Assembly: GCA_020002185.1 (NCBI GenBank)
Contig: CM034537.1
Location: 7,407,650-7,471,649 of the forward strand
Reading direction: 5' to 3'
Origin: Paraescarpia echinospica
Taxonomy: Eukaryota; Annelida; Polychaeta; Sabellida; Siboglinidae
Length of the DNA: 64,000 nucleotides
Shown here: one piece after another, positions 23,276 to 33,882 of the stretch
Numbering within the stretch: the first letter of the stretch is position 1
Layout: the number at the start of each line of letters is the position of its first letter
Program-made: the position numbers and the translations under genes
The notes under the pieces: model-generated
What the model saw: only the letters and a program-made list of their open reading frames with translations
Told to the model about the DNA's origin: nothing
The model's database searches: none

Positions 23276-25480
23276 TAACTAACTTTGCTCAAGTGTTGTT
23301 AATAACATAATTAATACAATGTGTTCAGGTGTATAATCTTCATGCGAAGTGAAAATGTAATGTAAATTATTTGTGAAAATATAAATCAGTGATAAAAAAG
23401 AATAATTTAGAAATATGAAACATGGCATGAAAAGTATAATAACAGTCCTCATAATACATAGAGAACTTAAACAAGTAAAATACTGCTGTCATTGTATCAA
23501 CAGATTGTTGTTGAAAATGTGAAAAGGCTTTCAATATCATTACTTCATCACAAACTTGTGTTGTACATAACAAGTACCTGGTGTATGTTGCAAGAACTCA
23601 GCTGGCTGCTACTGACTACCAGCAACACAAAGACAATGAAACCCTACCACTGTAACAATGCTGGATAATTTATGTATTTTTTCATGGACACTGCTAAAAG
23701 TTAAAGTTGAATTGAATATAAATACCATGTATTATTGACTTTTGATAAATGTGTCATCACATATAAAATATAATACATGTCAGAGCTATGCTAATTGTCA
23801 CTTTGTCTCCGGTATAGGTAGATGCGGATGTACAGCAAAATGTCAGGAGGCTGGTATGCAGTACCATCGAAGACAGCAAACACATACAGTGATGTCATCG
23901 ATATCCAAACCGATGTAGTTCACCGAAGAATGCTCGACACTGAACCTGTCTCACAGCGTCAAGAGTTGTTGCCCAAAGACTCATGCTATATTTGCCAGAT
24001 CCTGGCACCCACCGTTCCATCACCAACTGCAGAGCTAATCAGGCATTACCATATTCATATGTCAAGCAACCTGCATTCTACATTGGTTTTAGTCAGTCAA
24101 GCTAACTGACAAACCTGGTAGCCAGTGTACACCCCATCGGCACGGGGGATCTGTCACGGATGCAACACACGACACAATTGGAATCACTCGGTGGACATTC
24201 ACATGACAAACCATTAATATGCAGCATACTGCATGGATATAGAATCTTGTCCGAGATCCTGGACAAATACAACTGCCCAGTATGTCATATTAACTTGGAG
24301 AACTAGTGGTACTAAGCACACTAGTCCAATCTCCTGCAAAGAAAAGCATGTATTCAGTAAACAAACACAGGTATCATTGTAGTGTTGGGTGTAAATAATT
24401 ATGGAGTGTTCATTGTCATAATCAGTAAATATAAAATAATGTTTCATGTGTGACCTGTAGCATTTCACAAGAAAAAAGGCAGCAAGAAATGTGCTACTAC
24501 AGCTGCATCTATACATGTTGGTATCTTAGGAACAGTCAGTGTTTACCGGGGTTGTTCTGGAGAAGGGCTTGATACAGCATGCAGACATTAGTAGAATATG
24601 CTCTTTTTTAAAACGGTAAACAATTTTAACTATTTTTTCTTTACAAGGTGTTCATTGTCATCACATGAATTTTAATTTGTTCAATTTCATTACAGTGATG
24701 CCTGATCTTTGTCAATATTATAGACTGATTTGAATTCTGCTAATTAGTAAAGCATCAGTAAAGCGCATTTATATTTTTGTTTTGTTTTCAGTATTCAAAT
24801 TCATGTCAGTCTCTGTTATGTGTAACTACTACACATATTCATGTTTGACAATTTAAGGTTCTGCCTGAGGTTGAATAGTCAAAGTGAATGTTGGAAATAA
24901 CAAAATGAGGTGTTATTGTGATGCTAACCGTACATTTTCCTCGCCAAGTATTGAAAGCTTCATAATATGTATGTCTACCTTCTTCAAAAATGAATACCGG
25001 TAGTTTATTTTATAAACTTATTTCTGAGTCATCGCCATGTGCAAAAATACTTCTTAAAGGTGTATTAATATGTATGTGTTGATACACTGTGGGTATAATA
25101 TAAGTGCAGAAGTCAACTTAGTTTTCCATGTCCAAGATGTTATTATTAAAATGTGTATGAAAACAAATATATATTTAAATGTGCACATTAAAATTTGTTG
25201 ATAACTTATATGTGGTTGATTGTTATAAATTTGAAATTACCTGGATTGATCATATGTGGGCCTCACGCAGACTATATATCCTCCCTGTGTCTGCCTGACC
25301 CAGGTGACCGCCTTAGTCCCTCTTCTGCATCCTCTCATTCCCATTTTTGGGTTGCAGTGTTGCCTCTAGCAACATCATAATTCAAGTTACGTATTATGCA
25401 TTCATATATTGCTGTGGTGAGAATATATACACACAAGAATAGCTTGCATGTGTCAGTTAAAAGGCATCACAGGATACCAG
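23276..25480. other. Intergenic, one unexplained open frame
   Basis: A 95-codon plus-strand frame at 23822-24109 (including CYICQILAP) follows an AG-like acceptor and has balanced composition. The sequence up to about 24305 is also less AT-rich and, in other frames, contains YNCPVCHIN. I do not recognise it. It could be an exon, a pseudogene or a transposon remnant. The rest is plain AT-rich DNA. Confidence 0.35.
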
Positions 25481-25640
25481 TTACATAGACTACAGCCAGG
25501 CATCAAGGACCACAATGGAAACAAGTGCGAGCATTTACTTGTGTAATCCTTATATATGGTGTACTCTAGCTGTATTTATGTTTTATGCATTTACACGTTT
25601 ACATTTTTATATTGAATAAAATCATCATCATCAATGTTGT
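25480..25640 (+). repeat. LINE 3' end with (ATC)n tail
   Basis: GGACCACAATGGAAACAAGTG, a TTTACACGTTTACATTTTTAT-like stretch, TTGAATAAA and a short ATCATCATCATCA tail at 25621-25634 look like the 3' UTR and simple-repeat tail of a LINE. There is no coding part next to it. Confidence 0.45.
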
Positions 25641-26245
25641 CGTATAAAAAAATCTTTTAAAAAACTACAATGCAAATCAACAACATTCTGCAGTAATAGT
25701 ATCCAAATGTAAGTCACAAAATACTGTTTTAATAATTATGATCACCAATATAATACTCCCGTGTTTGACGTTCTCTTGCACAAAATTACGGATGCTCCCT
25801 GACTAAGTTACTTGCACGACCAATAGGGGCCTACTGCCAAACCAATGTTACTTGTCATGTCGCACCCTCACGTCGTCTACTCTCTAAATCTGAATTAATA
25901 CACGGCTACGCTATGCCTTCTTGTTGCTAACTGCGAAAGTGTAATACGTACATTCGTACAACCACTTTGGAATCTTCATCTTGATACACCAAAGCACGTG
26001 TGTGATGTTATTGTTTTTGAATGCGTGATATGCCAATCTCACATAAAGCACGTGACTGAAATGGCCCAGGAGGTCGACAGCGCAATTGGCTTTCGCCAGC
26101 TATACCCGGTGTAACAACAAATCTTTTTATTGACGATTAAAAAACAAGTACACACTTTTTTTATTAAACCGACTGTGCACACTAGTTAAACTATTCACAC
26201 ATTACACATCTGGACCTAAAAGAACCGGATTGGCGATGGGCAAAC
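25641..26245. other. Intergenic, no recognisable gene
   Basis: Mixed composition, several short frames, no motif recognised. Confidence 0.4.
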
Positions 26246-26934
26246 AAATTGGTTGAGGACCTTTAAGAAGCTGCTACTAAACCTGGACCCCATCAAAGCT
26301 TGCGGCCCTGATGCGCAGTGATGGTATCACACCCAAGCTCCTACAGACAGTCGCAGAGGAAATCACTCCAGCCCTCAGCCTGCTCTTCCGCAACTCATAC
26401 AGCACTGGAACACTGCCACTTGACTGGAAATTGGCCCGCATCACACATGCCTTCAAGAAAGGAGAGCGATACAAGGCTGTCAACTACCATCCCATCTCAC
26501 TCACATGCATAGCCTGCAAGGTGATGGAGCACATCATCACCAGCCACATCATGTCGCACCTCAAGAAGAACAACATCCTCTGTCCAGAGCAGCATGGCTT
26601 CCGACGTGGATGATGCTGCGAGACCCAGCTCCTAGGGTATGTTGATGATACATCCGAAGAACTAGAGAGAGGACACCATTGTCCTAGATTTCTCGAAAGC
26701 CTTCAACAAAGTCAGCCATACCATGCTGGTCCACAAGCTATGTTACTGTGGCATCGGAGGTTGCCTCAATGTGTGGATCGAGAGCTTTCTTGAGGGCAGG
26801 CAGTGGTGGTGGAGGGAGAGAGATCTGATGTCACGCCAGTTGTCGGGAGTCCCTCAGGGCTCAGTCCTTGGCCCCAGTCTATTCATAGTATATATTAACG
26901 ACCTACCTAAAGGCATCAAATCCAAAGTCTGATT
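26246..26934 (+). pseudogene. CR1-like LINE RT fragment, 5' half
   Basis: Plus strand: SDGITPKLLQTVAEEI, LPLDWKLARITHAFKKG, VNYHPISLTCIACKVMEH and CPEQHGFRRG up to a stop near 26611. After frame changes comes a degraded motif A region, then motif B SGVPQGSVLGPSLFIVYIND (26845-26905). The frame ends at KSKV with a stop at 26930. The FADD catalytic motif that should follow is missing, replaced by the unrelated block 26935-27974. Confidence 0.8.
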
Positions 26935-26936
26935 AA

Positions 26937-27969
26937 GGGCTCCGCATTAACACTTGTCTGGGACAAGTAATTACCAATGTCATGACAAGTACATTGTCCA
27001 GGACACTTGTCCTATGGGACAAGTTGATTGAGCCACAATATTAACAGGGCTTGAAGTTGCTACTATCTCATTGCATTTGCGAGTATAATCTTATGACTAC
27101 GACTACTACAGAATTGCTTTAGTTGCAGTGTGCAATTTAGAACTTTGTCCATTAATTATTGTCCTGCTCCAGTGGGCGACTGACATTTGGGTCCTTGTGT
27201 TGATATAGTGGGCATTAGCCATCAAGCAAATTGTGCATGATGCCACTTTAACCCCTTACGGTCAACTGCAGCAAAGTATTGATAAATTGTAGCAAGTGAG
27301 TGATGACTGCCTAAAGCTATAGGTATGAAGTCCTCTGCAGGCATACCTGTACTGTCCACCCTTATATCACTTGGTGACTTGGGCAACCAGTTATAGAAAG
27401 GGGCAACTCTTAACTAGCTAGTTGTTTTATTAGTTTAAACGTGTGAATACTGTATGGACATACATACATCCAAAATAAATTTGTATAATTTCATAAAAGC
27501 ATTCAATTGCTTAAATAATTGTTATGGTTGTAAATATCAATGTAATTACCAAGTAGCATGGCTAGGTCCAATTACATAACTGTATCTGGACTTTGGTACA
27601 AACAATATTTTGTATTAGTAGCAGATATGATAATTCAGAACATTGTATATAGTGTTGATATAAAATTGTGTTCAATAAAATGCCATGACACGTTTAGCTT
27701 TGCATTTTAATTCGTTACAAGGAGGCAGTCTGTTCCTAGTTTTTAATTTATTAATTAATATAATGTTCTTAAGACTATACTAACTATGTTGAAGGTATAC
27801 TGCCTGCCAAATAGTGTTTAGTAAGCCTGTAACAAAGTTTTTAATTTGGAAGGTACAACTGCAGAGCCAATAATGGCAATAACACTGGCGTTTTATGTTT
27901 AAAGCAATTTTTTGTTGGGACAAGGAAATTTCTGGGACAAGTAAACATAAATTAGTAGGTTTATGGGAG
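26937..27969. mobile_element. Possible 1.03-kb DNA element inside the LINE
   Basis: This block separates the two halves of the RT. Both its ends lie next to TTAA (26933-26936 and 27970-27973). Both subterminal parts are rich in ACTTGTCC/GGACAAGT motifs, in inverted pairs on the left (about 26952-27023) and as two copies on the right (about 27917-27942). Its extreme ends are not good inverted repeats, and some RT sequence is lost at the site, so a clean insertion is not proven. No coding frame is recognised. Confidence 0.4.
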
Positions 27970-27974
27970 TTAAT

Positions 27975-28680
27975 ATCAAAAGCTGCAAGAAGACCTCGAT
28001 TCTTTCACCACCTGGGAGAAACAGTGGTCCATGAACTTCCACCTGCAGTAATGCTCCACGTTGCGTGCCATCCACAAGAGGAATAAGATCACACCATCGT
28101 ATGAGCTGCATGGACACACTTTGGAGAACGTCATCACCATAAAATATCTCGGTGTCAACCTACAAGATGACCTGAAATGGAGATCCCACATAAACATCAC
28201 TACAAGGAAAGCCAAAAGGACCCTCGGCTTCCTCTGGCGCAACCTGAACATTGGAAACAAAAGAAACCGCATACAATATCCTTGTTCGCCCGATTCTGGA
28301 ATATGCAGCCACCATGTGGGACCCCTACACTGCCAGTGATACCCAGACAGCAGGCTGAGCTCCAGGAAGAACAACACCTGCAGCTACGACATCCCCTATT
28401 GCAGGACACAATACCGGCAGAGGTCGTTTTTTCCCGAGGGCAATCCCGGAATGGAACAGTCTGCCCCAGGAGGTAGTGACTGGCCAAGTCCCTGGACTGC
28501 TTCAAGTCCAGGCTTGCAGCCTACCTATAAATACCACATCCCTCCCCGACCCCCCTTTCTTTTGCTTATACCTTACCTGCCCTACCCCTACTATACCACA
28601 CCCTCTACCCCCTTTCCCACATTCAAGAGATCTTAAAACCATGCTGGCCATCTTCGCAACCTCCATATGACATAATCATC
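27975..28680 (+). pseudogene. CR1-like LINE RT fragment, 3' half
   Basis: Continues the RT after the interruption: LQEDLDSFTTWEKQWSMNF, ITIKYLGVNLQDDLKWRSH, ITTRKAKRTLGFLWRNL, then in other frames LEYAATMWDPYT and FFPRAIPEWNSLPQEVV (about 28430-28470), the usual end of such RTs. The 3' UTR is C-rich. Several frameshifts are present. Confidence 0.8.
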
Positions 28681-28950
28681 AGTATATTGATGTTGGCATC
28701 ATTCTCTTACAAACATACACGTACTTGACAGAATGTCATACCTTTTTCATTAGTCATACTTCAATATATCAGGTAGATGATTGATGTATATGTGGAGTGT
28801 TGACTGCAGAAGCCGTGTTGACTGCCTGATACGACTGTGTATCGGTCGAAATGGTCCATTATATTAGAGTAGGTAATGTGTTCAAGGAGTTTGCAACATA
28901 TTGAAGTTAGGGAGATGGGACGGTAATTTGATGGAATGGACCTGTCTCCC
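28681..28950. other. No recognisable feature
   Basis: AT-rich intergenic DNA without a coding frame. Confidence 0.4.
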
Positions 28951-29345
28951 TTTTTAGTCCTTTGGGCCGAAGGTCCAAGGGACTATTGCCATCACTCTGC
29001 GTCCACCGTTAGCTGCCGTATCTCAGAAACTATTCAGCAACTTGTTTTCTAATTTTGCATAGGCGTATCTTAGGGTACTGCCACTATGCACGAGAAATCT
29101 GCATTTGATTGAATCATTCTAAGGACCCCGTAGGGCCCCCAAGGGCCCAAAAAGCTGGTAATTTCACATTTTGCCTATTTTTTCAAAAACTGTTCAGCAA
29201 CTTTTTTCTAATTTTGCATATATGTATCTTAGGGTGCTGCCACTATACACATGAAATCTGTATTTGATTGAATCATTCTAAGGGCACCTCAGGGGCTCCC
29301 AAAGTGCAAAAGTGTTACATTATCTAGTGATGTAGTTTTGAGAAG
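28951..29345. repeat. Dispersed repeat with hairpin head and ~165-bp internal units
   Basis: It opens with a self-complementary head (TAGTCCTTTGG and CCAAGGGACTA). Two diverged units follow, each with TTCAGCAACTT, TCTAATTTTGCAT, ATCTTAGGGT and TTTGATTGAATCATTCTAAG followed by a purine-poor CCCC/GGGG stretch. A second full copy is at 48308-48745 and a fragment at 29905-29942. It is noncoding, probably a MITE or satellite-like repeat. Confidence 0.7.
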
Positions 29346-29900
29346 GGCCCTTGAGACCACCCCCAACCGTAGATGTTGTGTATTGTGCCAGAAACTGTGC
29401 CCCAGCCTCACTCTGCATTGTTCCATTGATAATTTTTAATTGGTCACAGGCAGAGCAGACACATTTGACCCCTGTTAAACTCAGTTGTCTGCAGCTTTTA
29501 AACTGTATCTTCAAAACTGTTGATTTTCTATAATTGTAAGTTGTGTTTATTTTGATGTTCATTTAATTATTATAAAATGGTGTGACTGTGGTGTCTATTG
29601 GTTAAAGATGTATTTACTGCAGAAACCTGTAGGTGACAAACATAGAACATTTTTATTCTGTCACCTGTAGGTGACAAACATAGAAAATTAATATTCTGGA
29701 CAACTATAGAGTGAAATATCCTACACTTTATTGATATCAAATGCATTCTACTGTTCTGTTTACGCTTGCCATGCCTTGTGTAGACATTGTACTGTGTAAA
29801 TTAATTGTATCAATATAGACTAATAATTACAGATTCACAATATAGTTGACACCTGAAACAACCAAATGTCAACCATTAGAAGAGTTGACATAGTTCTGCT
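29346..29900. repeat. Dispersed repeat, copy 1 of a ~450-bp family
   Basis: From about 29440 it shares long blocks with 36580-37090: TTTAAACTGTATCTT, TTGTGTTTATTTTGATGTTC, TAGGTGACAAACATAGA, ATTAATATTCTGGACA and CACCTGAAACAACCAAATGT. A shorter relative is at about 30650-30770. Inside this copy the GGTGACAAACATAGAA block is itself doubled (29628 and 29670). Confidence 0.7.
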
Positions 29901-29929
29901 ATACACAAGCAAGAAATCTGTATTTGATT

Positions 29930-30400
29930 GAATCATTCTAGTGTCATCAGCATATAGTAGAACATACATTTTTTACATCATCATCACTAAGGTTGTTGTA
30001 AATTTCACCAGCTGCCATGTCAAGTCTGTTATAATTGTGACCAACAGTGTTCAAAATTATTCAGGTAAATAACAAAGGACACAAGTTTTCTCCTTGCCAT
30101 ACCTCTACATCACATGAGAAGAAGGCTGACACAGCCTGGCCCTGATTTATACATGATTTAGCATTTTTGTACATGTTGTATACAACTTTCAACACATTAC
30201 CATTAATACCGCATGAAATTATCTTAGACCACAGTGAGGACCGGTCTACTAAATCAAATACTTTCTTATAATCGATGAAGGCACAATAAAGCCTTTTGCA
30301 TCGAGACAAATACAATTCAACCAATACCCCTATCTGAACACTGCCTGTTCTTCACCTATTACATTCGCTTTGTTTAGGTATGTGGTCAGTCTGGTGTTGT
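29930..30400 (-). pseudogene. LINE RT fragment
   Basis: Minus strand: NKANVIGEEQAVFR (about 30380-30330), motif A CAFIDYKKVFDLVDRSSLW (about 30290-30235), WQGENLCPLLFT (30090-30061) and LLYADDT (29960-29940). The order is that of a LINE RT with motifs A to C; frameshifts separate them. It is fused at its left end to a piece of the 28951-29345 repeat. Confidence 0.75.
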
Positions 30401-31140
30401 GAACAATCACTAAGGATTAATGAACACTTGTACAGAATGTCCCCCATTTGGCAGGTTTAATTGATCTATTCAGCAATGAGGACACTGCTTAGGCCTCACT
30501 CTGGACACTGTCACTCACAGTGTTGTGTATTGTCTTAGTTGGTGCATTGAGCTAATCTACTTGACCATGAATCAGTGGTGGCTCTTGTTGTGTATTACAC
30601 CCAACTGTGGAGCTAAGATTCTCTGTCTGCTATTGTTTGATGGAAGCTGTGACTAATCTGTAATTGGTCACTGGCAGTAGCTTGTGTCAACAGACAGCAT
30701 TAAGCCACTAGACCCCTGTTAAACTGGACAGTTGCCTGTAGGTTTTAAACTGTGTCAATCAGTGAGTCTACCTTTTGCTCTCAAATAATCTGTCCTCTTA
30801 GTTTTACACATAAAGACATAATCTGGCATAAATTGATAAGTCTTTGTAGCAGCACATTTGTACTTCCAGTGTATCATTGCAACATAACATACATATTACA
30901 TACTGTGTGCCACATTTGAATGTTGTGCATGTAATATGCAATCCATTTGCATAATGTAAAACTTCAACAGCCGTTTTCTTCTTGTTCAATGCTCCATAAC
31001 TTCACCAATTTTTGTAGCAGTCATAATTTTTGAAACTGTGTGAAGCACCCTACCAAACCTTTACAAGGATGTAAGAAAACAATGTTACAATTTTTCCGAC
31101 TTAACACTCATTTGGTCAGCCGGGGTCACATATCAACGTA
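30401..31140. other. Intergenic, partly repeat-derived
   Basis: Positions 30650-30770 are a partial relative of the repeat at 29440-29900. The rest shows nothing recognisable. At 31141-31176 a short repeat (TAAAGGACTTCAGGG, CCCATTTTT) recurs at 51750-51785. Confidence 0.4.
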
Positions 31141-31368
31141 TTAGTCTAAAGGACTTCAGGGACACTTGGCCCATTTTTAGAATAATTATATCGGATGCAA
31201 CCAACGGGAGATAATGTACACCAATAAACATACATAACAAACATATATTGTATCCAGCTACAGAAAGTAACGTGTATAAGTGTACAATCTTATAATATCA
31301 CTAGAATATCGATGTATGAAGGAGTACAATTTATCATAACAACTTAAATCAGTCAACGAATTTCTGTC

Positions 31369-31453
31369 GGTCCTGCTAGCTCAGTTGGTAAAGGCGTTGG
31401 TTCCTTGGCATTTATTTTGTAATCGGGCAATGCCGGTTCAATCCCGACACCAA
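31369..31453 (+). other. tRNA-like module with A and B boxes
   Basis: TAGCTCAGTTGGTAA (31378-31392) fits a Pol III A box with D-arm, and GGTTCAATCC (31435-31444) fits a B box with T-arm. The segment between is longer than an anticodon arm, and the ends do not form a proper acceptor stem. It is a tRNA-derived promoter module rather than a working tRNA gene. Confidence 0.65.
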
Positions 31454-32108
31454 ACCATTGATTTTTTTAATGTTTTCACGAAGTAATATAAACCAAATCA
31501 TTTTTATACTATGCTGCACTGTTTGTAAATGTTTTTAAATTTTTGTAGTAATTATTTATTCGCCACAAAAATAAAAATATGGGAATTATATAACAATGTT
31601 TCTAAATTTTATTTATTCAAACAAATATAATGTAATGGATATAGAATTTATTAACTGTATATATATATTGTATGGTAATATATTGTAATTATATATGTGA
31701 AAACAAATGGTGATCTGTCTGGATAAAAAAAAATTAGAAACATCGTTATATATAATTAATAATAATAATAATAAATAACTTCTAACGCACCATTATCCTC
31801 AGACAATCCGAGCTCAGTGGCGCACCAAAACCAAAGGATTAAGCATTCTCATACTCGTGTAATAGGCGAAAGTCGTCAACAAATGGATAGATGTGCTAGG
31901 AAGCTAGGGAGGATAGGTGATATTGAAAAGATAGGTTTTGAGGTGTAACAATATTTTCTGCTGATTACCAATTACCATATTTTCATTTTTGTGGCGAATA
32001 AATAATTACTACAAAAATATTTACAAACTGCATCATAGTATAAAAATGATTTGGTTTATATTACTTCGTGAAAACATAAACAAAAAAAGTGTAAAAAAAT
32101 CAATGGTT

Positions 32109-32193
32109 TGGTGTCTGGATTGAACCGGCGTCGCCCGATTACAAAATAAATGCCAAGGAACCAACGCCTTTACCAACTGAGCAAGCAGGACTG
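32109..32193 (-). other. tRNA-like module, inverted copy
   Basis: The complement carries GCTCAGTTGGTAAAGGCG and GGTTCAATCC at the same spacing as the module at 31369-31453. It faces inwards, so transcription from both arms would converge. Confidence 0.65.
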
Positions 32194-32835
32194 ACAGAAA
32201 TTTGCTGACTGATTTAAGTTGTTATGATAAATTGTACAACTCCTCGTTCATACATCGATATGCTAGTGATATTATGAGATTATACACGTTACTTTCTGTA
32301 GCTGGATACGATATATGTTTGCTATGTATGTATATTGGTGTACATTATCTCCCATTGGTTGCATTCGATATAATTATTCTGAAAACGAGCCCAAGCTCAG
32401 CGATACCTAGTCGACTTGTAGGCTCATTCACATTCATTATTCATTGTTTTGAATAAAATTTAATTCATGTGGAACCGTAAGATAACTGCTTGTTCCTATA
32501 TGATGACTAGTTTTTGTATTACATCGGAATATTGCACAATAACTCATTCTGACGCTCGTTTCGACCCCAAAACTATCCATGTATACATGCTCTGAATGCA
32601 TAGAAAGGGTCGGCCTGCTGTGAGTGTGAGTCATATGTGACGTTAAGATACCACGTGATCGCCTAGCTCATAAAATTTTGATTTTCCGCGGGAATTGCTA
32701 CACAGACGGGTTTAAAATCGAATTTATGTTACAAATGTATTTTTTTTTATTTTTTTTATGTTTTCAAATGTTACATACAATGTTAAACTGTGTGTATACA
32801 TGGAAAACGGATTTTAGCTAATGCCTTGTTTTTAT

Positions 32836-33744
32836 GGGACGGATGCTAGCTGTTGGCACCGCGGCTACCGCCACACACCCATAACCGAGGCAGAGATCGC
32901 GCCATCGCTAATTTACGTGACAAGAACGGACTTTCTTTCAAACAAATGGGTGTATATGTTGCTATTAGAGGGCACCACATGCAGCAGGTCGGGTGACGCG
33001 AACAATAATGGCAATTAGCGCAAGAGGTAGAGAGCGATCGCTCGCCTCAAAAATAATGCACTGCATTTTGTGAGCTGATAATGGCTTTTATGTTCAGAAA
33101 ACCAGTTCCACTCAATACTTTGAAAATGCCCATGCATTATATATAATATATATATACTGTATTCCTTCTATTAAGCATACATGCCCTAATTAACGTACAC
33201 CCCCTTTTTAGCAGCATCCGATGCCGTGACAATGCCAACCTTGACTGTTGAATCCATCATTGTGTTTGAATTTCTACCAATATCATACTAAATTCAAAAC
33301 TTGGTGATGAAACAACATGAAAAGGTCCAGAATTATGCAGATGTTTACAGTGTTCTGGTATCCTGTTGCTCGTATGTTAGATGCATAAATCGCTTGCCAA
33401 TCATGTCTGCTGAAATGGTTGTACTCAGGAACCAAAGATAATGGGTGCACACCACTGTACGCTTATTAGAACACAAATTTGACATATTTCCATGTCTCAA
33501 ATATTTGCTAAGCATACTGTACGCTTAATTGAACGAATACGGTATATATATATTTAAAATATATTAATATGTATACATATATGTATATATATATATATTG
33601 TATATATATACATATATATATGTGCATATATATATATATATAATCAATGGTTGATCTTAGACTATGCCTGATGAGTGTCGTGACATAGCACCCATGAAAA
33701 CATGAAGTAGATTTGCTGACAAAGTTGACTGCATTAATTTGCAG
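32836..33744. other. Upstream region of the RPGRIP1L-like gene
   Basis: 32840-33060 is a small GC- and CpG-rich island that could hold the promoter or a 5' UTR exon, but I see no decisive core element. Near 33090 a short dispersed repeat resembles 17050-17120. A TA/TATACA microsatellite lies at 33545-33645. The acceptor TTAATTTGCAG at 33734-33744 implies a 5' UTR exon somewhere upstream. Confidence 0.4.
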
Positions 33745-33882
33745 CACTTGTAACTATGAAGAGACACACAGGCTGGACAGGGCCCCTGGAAGATGATATG
33801 GATCTTATCCCTGAGAGAGACATTGGGCAGCTGTCTCCAAAGAAGCGTGCAGTCAACCAGACAAGAAAGCTGGAAGATGCTG
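33745..33882 (+). CDS. RPGRIP1L: RPGRIP1L exon 1 (first coding exon)
   Basis: The acceptor TTTGCAG ends at 33744. The first ATG is at 33756-33758, preceded by a TAA, so translation should start here. It encodes 42 residues and one base ([16 protein letters not shown] to RKLEDA, phase 1). The donor is CTG then GTAGGA at 33883. This N-terminal part is not conserved enough to align with vertebrates. The acceptor before it implies a noncoding exon upstream. Confidence 0.8.

Larger units (their letters stand above)
31176..32835. mobile_element. Palindromic foldback element with tRNA-like arms, copy 1 (truncated)
   Basis: Positions 31176-31600 reappear inverted at about 31960-32383, including one tRNA-like module per arm (31369-31453 plus strand, 32109-32193 minus strand). 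The right arm extends further, to 32835, and matches the right end of copy 2 (53381-55277) up to CCTTGTTTTTAT. The left outer arm is missing, so this copy is truncated or rearranged and shows no target duplication. The central part, about 31600-31950, contains an ATA-rich stretch and partial inverted repeats. It has no coding capacity. Confidence 0.8.

Noticed and set aside
23822..24109. Protein-coding exon of 95 codons
   Set aside because: It has a plausible composition and acceptor, but no recognised domain, no clear donor and no neighbouring exon. Kept only as an unexplained frame.
31369..31453. Functional tRNA gene (also 32109-32193, 54005-54073, 54547-54632)
   Set aside because: A and B boxes are present, but the acceptor stem does not pair and the anticodon region has extra sequence. 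All four are parts of inverted arms of a repeat.
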